Position numbers and translations under genes: made by a program
In this document: in pieces, positions 55,003 through 64,000 of the stretch
Numbering within the stretch: the first letter of the stretch is position 1
How the letters are laid out: every line of letters starts with the position of its first letter
DNA from: Acanthosepion esculentum
Taxonomy: Eukaryota > Mollusca > Cephalopoda > Sepiida > Sepiidae
Length of the DNA stretch: 64,000 bases
Assembly: GCA_964036315.1 (NCBI GenBank)
Contig: OZ038480.1
Location: forward strand, 6,642,703-6,706,702
Reading direction: 5' to 3'
Notes under the pieces: model-generated
What the model was told of the DNA's origin: nothing
The model's input: the letters and a program-made list of their open reading frames with translations, nothing else
Database searches by the model: none

Positions 55003-57456
55003 GCCACATTTTTTTTCATTTTCAATTTCAAAATCCTTTTATTGATTTATTATCATTATTTGATTTGATATCTTCTCCAATTCCTCGATGTTTTATTTGC
55101 GGTGACGACGCTCACATATCATGTCTTATACACAACAACAGAGACACAACACTTTCCTCAGCACATGAGTTGTTCCAAACAGTGTTCCCATCTGCGCATT
55201 TCCAATGATGTCAGGTGTCCCCAGGGGTCTTGCAAGGCAGAAAGATTCTTAGAACTAATTCTGAGTGCATCACCTACAGAAGGAACAATGTTCGCTGCTG
55301 CTTGGTACATTTCTCTGATTTTTTTTGATTTTTTTCTCTTTTAAAGTTTTTTTTTTTTCCGTTTTTCAACAAAGTCATCTTGGTAGTCCTAACTGTGTTT
55401 TTTTTTTCTGCATTCCTAGTTGGGAGGGGAGAGAGGAGGGGTAAGGAGGGAAGGAAGAAATGGGAGTGGTGGAAAAAGAAAGCAAGTAGCGTTTCTGATC
55501 ATAATTCCTATGACCTATGAACGTGGTCATTTTTTTTTTTTTTGGTTAAGTAACACTTCATATGAAAGGAAACTTTTCTTGTTATTACTTACCTGTTATG
55601 TCAGACTGATCGTTGAAGATGAGGGTCGATCTGCGTGGTCAACCTAAGATGAAGGAAAAAGACGAGCTCACCGTTGAATCTTTTTTTGTATTGTCTTAGC
55701 AGAAGAGGAAGTGACGTAAGTTGGTGATGATTGGTCAGCAGTGGCATTTATTTGAGGAGTCCATTTGTTGCATGCTTCATGTATTTTTTTGTTTTTTTTG
55801 TTTCAGGATCACCTGCCAGAATAGTGCAGTTTCGGTAGGGTCTCTTGGGCCAGCAAGTATGATGTTGGAAGACCCGAAACTTGCCATGACCCCAAGCCAT
55901 AACATCACTGACGAGGCGATCCTGAGCACTCATGGGAGTGTTTTCATAACAAATTGGAATTGTCAACTTTTTGTGATTGTCTTTGTACCTATGAAAAATT
56001 AGAAGTTTATAAATTTAAAAAATTGTAAAAAAAATCTGTCTGTATAAGAAATACTTGAACAATGTCTGCATTTTTATTTGTATGTTGCAGTCTGCAGAAC
56101 AAAGGGAGAAAGAAAATTGATATTAAAAATTAAAGTAAAGGAAACTGACTTCGCTATATTTAAAAGATATGAATACAAAAACAAATAGTAATTAAAGGAC
56201 TTCTACAGTAAATATATGTACTAAATGTTATTTAATTTCTTTTCTAACATATACTGATCTGATCTCTGAATGGCCAGAGTGGTAAAGTGTAAGGTTCCTC
56301 TTAAATGAATGAAACTCTTTGGTAATCATCATTCCAACTTAGCATTACATTGTAGAAACTGTCTCCCCAGACTTTATATGAAACAAGTGAGCCATCTGTT
56401 CTTGAAAACAAATGTTTAATATACTTTAAAAAAACTTTCTAAGCATAAATATAGACATCTAAAATTTAATTTATGATTTAGACACAATAAGAGATTAACA
56501 ACAATAACTAATAATAAAATAATAATAAAATAATAAAATAGAACAATTATAACAATATCTATATAATACTAAAACTCTAATCTTGTATGTATGTTTGTAT
56601 CCAAAATACAGATTAAACAATACATAATATCACAACAAATTTAGGGAACTATTGTATCTTGAACCCCTGCTGACTGCTGTGCCAAATTTCATTAAAATTT
56701 GACAAGAGGTTCTTGAGCTAGGGCTGTTTGTTTTTACAGCATTTTTAATTGGAAATTCAGTATTTGTTTTCAATACACATTCTAATATCAATCTGTGTAT
56801 ATAAACAAACACTTGCATATTATATTCCAACTATTATGTGAGTGAAAAATGATAAACATTCATAATACATTATAACAACATTGTTAAATAAATTTAAATA
56901 TGCATAACACAACATATATTTATAAAATTCACTACACTACATTTGAACTTTTTTTATAAACAAATATCTTGGATGTTTGGCAACGACTTGATAAATGAAG
57001 AGTCAATATGGTTGTGTTATTGTAAAAAGTAATCTGTATGGCTGGAAAATTGTGTCACATGACTTGATGGTAAATAAATAAATATATGCATGCTTGTTTG
57101 CATCCATTGTCTATTTTTAAATAAATATGAGGAAGAAACATATATGTATAATAAAAACTATAATTATTATTTTGAAAATTTTGCCTATAAAAATGAAACT
57201 TAGTACACAATAAGGAGGTGTCATATCCATACTTAATGTTATTTCAATAAATATGAATCTGCCTAAGCTTGATGTTTGTTGTTTTGTTTATGTTCTGGAA
57301 TGATCTTCACCTTTGAAAATGATAATTTGGTAAATGCTAAAATTGTTATAAATTGTCACCCTTAGGCTTACTATTATTTGAATGGAGAGGCCTTTAGTGT
57401 GATATCAATTTGCAATTGCATTCTAAAAAACATTATTGCATCAGGGCAATGTTTAT
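55003..57456. other. No firm gene
   Basis: Contains pyrimidine-tract/CAG junctions (for example 55783-55806) followed by open sequence with VSVGSLGPASMMLEDPKLAM (about 55831-55890), and a frame with CFICGDDAHISC (about 55093-55128). Neither could be matched to a family. A tRNA-like fragment GGCCAGAGTGGTAAAGTGTA lies at about 56272-56291. The rest is AT-rich. Confidence 0.35.
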
Positions 57457-57710
57457 ATTAAAGAGATGTTTCAAATGAAAGCTCTAGGTTGTAGTCCTGG
57501 AATCATGATAGGCCTCCTCCTATGTCATTCTGGTATTGGTCATTTATTGTTCATTCTGAATGTCTGGTGTTTGATAATTTAACATTAAAGAGATGTTTCA
57601 AATGGAAGCTCTAGGTTGTAGTCCTGGAATCATGATAGGCCTCCTCCTATGTCATTCTGGTATTGGTCATTTATTGTTCATTCTGAATGTCTGGTGTTTG
57701 ATAATTTAAT
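57457..57710. repeat. Recent tandem duplication, 127 bp x 2
   Basis: ATTAAAGAGATGTTTCAAAT begins at 57457 and again at 57584. I find only one difference between the copies (AAATGAAAGC versus AAATGGAAGC) in 127 bp, so it is recent or maintained. The unit is moderately complex (CATGATAGGCCTCCTCCTAT) and non-coding. Confidence 0.95.
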
Positions 57711-60151
57711 GTCTTTCATTCAATTTCCAGCTGAATTTCATTAAAAAAATAATGTCAATCAGTGATTTTTCAAACAAATTCTGAAAAGCTTTCCATTTAT
57801 TAATTTATTACTGCATTTAAAGTAATATTTTATAATGAAAATAATAATAATTCTTATAATAAATTGTATTGTAAATACAAATTAAAATATATGTAATTAA
57901 TAATAATATTGATAATATCATTTTTATCCTGAACTGCTTTTAAAAGGAACCCAACAGGTTTATGTGTGCACTAATACAGTAATAAAAGTTGTTTTGTATA
58001 GAAGATTTCTTCTTACTATAAATCTTATTAGTTACATTAAGAGATTAACAACATTAACTAGTAATAAAATCAACGATCCTGCCAATATGCTAATAATGTA
58101 TATTAATAATGATAAAAGTTATGTGATGGAGAAAAGTTTTGTTCTTATTGTAAATCTTAATAACCTCCCTATAGGATTTTTTCTTTCTTTATTAAGTCAA
58201 AAATATTCACCTTTTCACTTAACCTTTAGCCCTCTGCATTATTAATATGACTTCCCTTTCCACTGCATTCTTTTCCAAAGCTTCTCAATTGTAGTATTGT
58301 TAATTAAAGATTGTTAATTTCACTTTTTCTGTTGCTATAGCAGGATATGTCAACACAACTATGAAATTCAAACAAATTCAAATTCAAGGATCAAAGTCAC
58401 CTTAAATAGCAAGATAAACATTTTGCACAGCAAATGAAGTTATATACAGGTTAAAGCAAACTAATACAACTTCTGTTGTGTTCATAAAAAATACACAAAT
58501 AAAATATAAATAATCAGAAATTAATTATAGTATCAAAAAATAATTATAATAAAATAATTATGACAGTTATAATTATCATTAATTCATTCATTCTAAACCA
58601 GATGTGAATCGACCATACTTTTTTGTCTCCACACACAAACATGTAACATTCTCACTATCGGACAAGCAGTTCACATGGACAGGTTGCCGACATGTGCACC
58701 AATGAAAAATTTATGCCAATGAAAATTTTTTCTCCTTTTCCTTTTTCAGGCCACAATAGTAACATTTATCTTTTAGCACTCAACAAAAATTTGAGGTAAG
58801 AAAACTCCAGACACTTCTTGTATCATTCCAAGTATATCATCTGGACACTCATTACATACATCTATAAAAAAAGAACATACAAGAAAGACTGCATACACTT
58901 TGCTTATTCTTTATCTTACCATTCTCTCGGATTCTGATCGATATTTGTTCTACATTTGACTTCAAACTTACAAGTTTACTCACTATTACTGTCTCTTGTG
59001 TCTCCAACGCCATATAACAAGCACATAATAAATAATATTGGTTTTGCTGACTCCACATCTTGCTGTTTCTCATTTTTACGAATACTTTTGTCTATATCAA
59101 TGTAAGGGGCTGTTCATAATTATTTCCTTCCGGTTATAACTCCCCATATACACCCATCTTTTGAAAGATCCAAATTGCCAACATCGATGTCTCTTGTGAC
59201 CATTAAGAAAAACTAATTAATTGTTTATTTCTGTACTTGATTACAGATAACTGAAAACAGGGAAAATGAAACCAGAGATAAGTGAGGAGGGGGGGTCTAC
59301 TTTACCCGCAGAGTAAATTTCTCTTATTAATCAATAATGATATTCAATTGTTGATATTCTTTTTTCTTCAGATCAATTTCAAAAGGGATGAGGAAATCTT
59401 TAAGCAACTTTTGAAATTGTAGGAATTTTTCTAATATGGCAAAAATAAACTGGGACAAATTAAATTAAAATAAACCAAATGAAATTCAAAGAAATATTTA
59501 TGAGCAGAAAAGCGGAATAATTAATATTCTAAGATAAAACCAGCCATTTCTGTATGGCTGAACATATGCCACCAGTGAACAGAAACTGCATTCAATTACT
59601 TAAAACTGTTCTTTCAATTTTAACAATGTCAAATGATTATGTCAGTTTTATGGTTGTTTACTGAGTGTAGATCCACCTGGCACATGGTCACTTAAATGGG
59701 TCACAGACAGGATGAACCTCTCTACACTAGTAAATTGGTTTGCAAGGTGCATTTGTTAACTATCATGATATTGGCATCTAAATAGCTATTTACTAGGCCT
59801 AGCATAATCTGCCATGAGGTCATAATAAAGAAGCACTTAGTGAAGATCATACTCACTACACTATAAAATTAGTTTGCAACATAAGCTTGTTAACCATCAC
59901 ATAGTGAAAGAATACAGGAGAGGGAGTTATGATTTTTGTAAAAGACAGTAATCAATACAAAGTCTTCAGTGTTGTAGAGAAATCGATTAAATACTTTCCT
60001 CATTTCTACAAAATTGCAGTGTCACTGAAATAACCAGTGTTTGTATTTATTTACTGAGATTAGAATTGTCTGGGACAAGGCAACCATATTGGAGTATGTT
60101 GTGGGAATTAACCTCACAACACTGATGAATGGTTCTGGGAGAAAAACTTCT
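57711..60151. other. No recognised gene
   Basis: About 2.4 kb of AT-rich DNA. A diverged partial duplication is visible at about 59690-59895 (CACTAGTAAATTGGTTTGCA versus CACTATAAAATTAGTTTGCA). No coding motif. Confidence 0.45.
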
Positions 60152-60645
60152 TTTTTTTTTTACTATTTACTGAACACAAGTCCCAAGAGCCACTCAAGGT
60201 AAAGGGTAACTGAATGAGATTGTTTTATGAGCATAAGAGAAGGAGGTAAGAAGTGCTGCTTATGAGGTTATGTAGCAAAGGTAATGGTTGATCCTAGACT
60301 TAAAAAGGTTAAGATTGTAGTGATTGGAAAGTATCCTCTCGGGAGTCGGTTCCACAAAGTAGTGGTTCGTGGGAAGAAGTTGTCTGAATGAAACTTCCTT
60401 ACTAATGAAATATGAATAGAATAGGGAAGATCTGTGGCAGTGTACATGGCATGAAAGTTCTTCGCAGTGAAGGTCTGAACTGGTGTAACTAAGGAATGGT
60501 ATTCATCAGGACATTTGTCATGAAAAGAGCAATGGAGTAGAGAGGCTTGTAACATTCTATCTGAGGGAAATGGGTTGTATAATGGAAAATAATTCATCAA
60601 CCACAAGGCTGTAAAGATGCTTCTGAACTCTATCAAGACGGGCAA
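60152..60645 (-). mobile_element. Jockey-like LINE family III, 3' end, copy 2
   Basis: A minus-strand 5'-truncated LINE whose 3' poly(A) tail lies at about 60152-60161 (T run on the plus strand). The 3' UTR contains CAGTTACCCTTTACCTTGAG then TGGCTC, shared with the 18.9-kb copy. The coding part ends at 60268. Confidence 0.75.
60268..60645 (-). pseudogene. LINE family III pol C-terminus
   Basis: An open 125-codon minus-strand frame contains HDKCPDEYHSLVTPVQTFTA, RKFHSDNFFPRTTTLWNRLP and RGYFP. This is the terminal block of jockey-like pol (CSDELHSLVPP ... FFPRTxxLWNRLPxGCFP). Its ATG at 60645 is internal to the element and not a true start. RT, endonuclease and any ORF1 are absent. The lack of stops suggests a moderately young insertion. 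Confidence 0.75.
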
Positions 60646-63600
60646 CTATCATTTTATAGCAGGCAATTTTATAGCAGGCAATTTTATGGGCATCAAAATA
60701 AAAAATGAAAATTTTTCATAGAAAACCAAATTCTGGATGAGACTAATTGCATTTTCTCTGATGGCCACCGACACCATCCATTACAACCTTTAATTTTTGT
60801 ATTTTTGAAGAACATCCAAATAATATGATGTTGAATGTATATCATTTGATGTCATATCATTTGTGGAGATGCAGACTGGAGTAAAAGTTACCAGTATGAC
60901 AAAGCAGAATGTTCACTTTTACAGAAATGCCTTTGAGAATTCAAAACAAATCTTAGATATCTTGTCAATAGTCTTGATGTCAGTTGAAAATGGAGTATTT
61001 GAACAACTAAAAATATTTAAAAAATTCACTTTATAGTTTTCATTTTTTTATCCAATAAGTGACAATCAATATTGACACTAAACAAATGTAAATTTCATCT
61101 TAGAATTTTAAATCGTGCTAATGCCTGGCAACGTCAATCTAATTTTTATGCTAGTTTTTTGTTTCATATTTTTATTGGCAGTAACCAATTGATAATTTTT
61201 TTCAATCAATTGAATTATATTTTTGATGATATCTCATTAAAATATCTTCACAAAAAAGATTTTTCAAAAATATCCATTTGAAATATGTTTAGATTCCATA
61301 ATTAATTGTATGCAGGTTAGTTTGAACTATAGTTTGTTTGTCTCTCTTATTTTATTTGCTATTCCTATTTCATTTGGGACACAGGAGAGAGGTTTGAGAA
61401 AGGTCAGAGAGTACATAATAAAATTGTTAAAAAAATAAATAAAATAATAAAAAGACAAAGATATTATTTTGAACCAATGTAGTTTGTGACTCACACTCAG
61501 ACAATATGCCAGAATAGTCTTAATGCTCAGAGAAGGAAGGTGCGTCAGTAGGTTGACCTAAGATATGACCTCCTGACCACCAAGTGTAGATCTGTGTTTC
61601 ACAGGATCTCAGCAAGTGACCCTGACAAGCAAATACACATGTTCAACTCAGCTGTGCATAGAATGTGCACATGTGGGAAAACCCATATGTTCAAGAGATA
61701 TATAAAAAAAACACCACAGAGAAGAGATTCTCTCTGACATCCACACAAGAATATAGGGTTCACATTCAGAGAGAGCCTCAGGGAACGCACACATACACAT
61801 GCAATCACACTCACACACACAAACACACACAATTACTAACTGGCAGTAACTGACAAAGTCTATAGTTAAATAAAATGTAATGTTACATACCAGAGATTCA
61901 ATCTAGTGTTTTCATGTCTAACAGATGATAATGCTTCTCTAATTCATAAACAATGAGGTTTAAAATAATTTCTTAAAAAAATACAGTCAAGTGCATAACA
62001 CATATTTTGCAAGAGTAAATGTGATTTCTATTAAAAAACAATTGCAACCATTCAAAATTAGTAAAAAGACTGAACATTATAGCAAAAACCTGTTGTGTAC
62101 AGTACAGTTTATGGTAAGGTGCATATGTTTGACTTTAGAAATGGGAATATCTTGTTGGCAGAAATTAATCTAAATAATTTTTATATTTTCTTTTGGGCAA
62201 TTTTTAAATAATTATCAATACATTCTGTAGCAAAGTTACCAAAATTAGGCTGGTAAATCTTTTTTCAATGTGTTGCTCATCTGTGCCAAATTATTATTTG
62301 TACAAATCAGTAAAATATGAACTTAATAGCAATTATAATCTTTAAAAAGTTTCTTTAAATATCTTTATTTTAAAGAAATATATTTTTAGAAAATATAAAA
62401 GCTGACTATTTTTTGAAAATTTATATTTTTTATTTAGGTAAGTTGTCGAAAATTATAAAATAAATAAAAAATAATAATGATATAAGCAATTATATTGATT
62501 AAAGTAGATTAAAAACAATAAAAATGATTTTAATGTGAATACAAAATGCACTTTGTTATATTAGTTCGATTGGAAATAGTGTTGGATGCATTTGAGAACG
62601 GATATTCATCATACTTCTGTATTTTGCCTAAATGAAATGGCTGAGAAGCCAGTCTTGCAGGGCGTATGTTATATGGAACAGCAAAAGGGCTATCCAAACA
62701 TGTTCACTTGGTTCAGTTACTCAATAGATTTTTGTCAAAGTAAGAAATTAAAAGAAGCGCCATTTTTAATATAAGCTAAAACAAATAATTTCTTCAGATA
62801 AACATTTTATCGTAATTAGTATAGAAAATAAAGATATTTAAAGAAACTTTTAAAAAATTTAACCTGAAGAAATAAATCTAGCAAAGTCATGTAATTTAGT
62901 TGCTTAGGGGCCTTAGTCTTTTCTTTAGTGGAATAATACACAAGAAAGTCATCTCGTAACTACAAGCTCTACTAAAAATGTGAAAGTAAACCTCATACTA
63001 ACACCAACGTGCATACCACGTTTTGTAAAACACAAATTCCCTTTTCTAATGAATAATGAATAACACTAAATTTTAATTCTTTTTCTTTAATTTTGTTAAA
63101 CGATTTCAAGGTGCCTAAAATATGAGCTTTATATTGTATCAACAGAGTTGAGAGTGTCACACTATATGCTACGCTGTATGAAGGATTGAAGAAAAATTCA
63201 CTAAAGACAGTACGGCTGTGGAACCTGATATTTGACAAAGGATCGACAGAAAAATATGTTTATCCCCGCCACTGAGTCATGAAAACTACTAAATCTGGGA
63301 TCAATATATGAAATGTTACCCAGATTTAAAAAAAAAAAGAAAAGATATTGACTAAAGCATAGTGAATAGTGAAAGGAGAGAGAGGGAGTTAATAGCAGGC
63401 AAGGGAGGTGGTAGGGCTGTAAGGCATCAGAGAGAGGACAGGGAAGAAAAACAGAAGATGAAAGTGGGAAGAACACACACACGCATGCAAACACGCACAT
63501 ATGCACCCACATGAGAAAATATTCTGGGCAGGTGTAGTGAGAGTCAAGACTGCAGAAAAGTGGGATGATAGTTTGGGCTTACAGGCCTCAGACTAAAAAA

Positions 63601-64000
63601 AATAATTTGGTAGGGGCCGAATTAAATTGAGAGAAAGAATGATGGCTTCTTTATTTATGACTGGTCTTAATTAATGTCTGAGTTTTGATGAACAGAAGCA
63701 AAAGACTTGATTCTTTAATTCTGGAAAGGATGTGCAATGGTGAAAAGATTCAAAATTGTAATGAATCAGTGACATAGTTGAGGTTCAAGGCTGGACAGAT
63801 TCACTATCGGATGAGGTGTTTTTCAAGTTTTACATTTAAAAAAATTCTAAACCTTTTTATGAGAGAGCCATAAAGGGTAAAGAAATGGATAGAAAAAATG
63901 AATGAGGAATTTCTTTTTAATAAAAGTTAATAAAGGTAAGCTTTGTTAGATTCAAAGTTATATATACCAGCAATGTTGATAAGTCAACTCCATTGCTTTC
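60646..64000. other. No recognised gene
   Basis: About 3.3 kb. It starts with a short tandem of AATTTTATAGCAGGC (60652-60685) and includes a CA-rich stretch near 61785-61830. Minus-strand pyrimidine-rich frames lie near 63200-63512. At 61650-61710 GAATGTGCACATGTGGGAAA, read as MCTCGK, faintly recalls a C2H2 zinc-finger linker, but the histidine spacing fails. Nothing else is recognisable. Confidence 0.45.

Noticed and set aside
55057..55208. CFICGDDAHISC reading as a zinc-binding motif of a gene
   Set aside because: The second half of a zinc site is absent, the frame is short, and no neighbouring exon was found.
55806..56002. Open sequence after a strong pyrimidine tract/CAG, possible exon
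   Set aside because: No donor site or homologous family was recognised; kept only as a remark in the interval entry.
56272..56300. tRNA-Ser/Leu-like phrase GGCCAGAGTGGTAAAGTG as a tRNA gene
   Set aside because: No cloverleaf can be completed: T-arm and acceptor complement are missing. At most it is a SINE head fragment.
61600..61860. Possible C2H2 zinc-finger remnant (MCTCGK-like) near a CA-rich stretch
   Set aside because: Cys and His spacing does not fit a finger, and the CA-rich repeat alone produces the HTHTH strings.
1..64000. CRISPR arrays, bacterial operons, rRNA genes
   Set aside because: The tandem repeats lack the constant-repeat/variable-spacer pattern, there are no ribosome-binding sites or packed genes, and no rRNA core sequence was recognised.

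Overview
This window looks like a repeat-dominated, AT-rich animal nuclear genome. It contains no intact host gene I can defend. The content is degraded LINEs, tRNA-derived SINEs, DNA transposons, LTR remnants, about a dozen minisatellites and many (AT)n/(AC)n tracts. The LINE families, SINE density and minisatellite load resemble published mollusc, particularly cephalopod (octopus-like), genomes. That is an inference from repeat style, not a demonstrated identification.

Layout. 1-5.1 kb: an inverted-repeat MITE, a SINE-like element (called repeat A below), a 41-bp minisatellite, a jockey/CR1-like LINE 3' end and a 60-bp minisatellite. 5.9-10 kb: a wrecked Ty1/copia pol region on the minus strand (integrase, then reverse transcriptase/RNase H), broken up by a tRNA-type SINE and a 125-bp tandem repeat. 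10.2-11 kb: a 33-copy 25-bp minisatellite. 11.5-12.5 kb: second LINE copy. 14.1-15.8 kb: a mariner/Tc1-like transposon with terminal inverted repeats, split by a repeat A insertion. 16.6-25.2 kb: more LINE 3' ends, two RTE-like reverse transcriptase tails, a minus-strand jockey-like tail and a 690-bp AT array. 25.2-28.35 kb: a nearly full-length but decayed R2/R4 (Dong-like) LINE carrying an internal 74-bp minisatellite. 31.8-35.4 kb: a 3.6-kb polypurine region, mostly a higher-order GA-rich satellite. 36.1-36.5 kb: two tandem piggyBac-like MITEs sharing a TTAA. 39.7-43.9 kb: the longest copy of the main LINE family, with endonuclease and reverse transcriptase remnants, interrupted by two solo LTRs that each keep a 5-bp target duplication. 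44.2-45.1 kb: a head-to-head inverted pair of repeat A with a 107-bp tandem tail. 46.8-48.1 kb: a minimal LINE chimera, a 39-bp minisatellite and a SINE. 51.2-51.5 kb: the best candidate for a host-type RNA polymerase II promoter. 54.5-55 kb: a 23-bp minisatellite. 60.2-60.6 kb: a second minus-strand jockey-like LINE tail.

How it fits together: the window is a record of nested insertion. No coding region is intact and no genes appear to work together. The most interesting signals are structural: the fold-back repeat A locus, the strand-asymmetric GA array whose cytosines seem confined to CpG, hammerhead-ribozyme-like cores in several element tails, MITEs sharing a TTAA, and two solo LTRs in one LINE. 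All homology statements rest on recognition of protein motifs in translated sequence. No database search was run.
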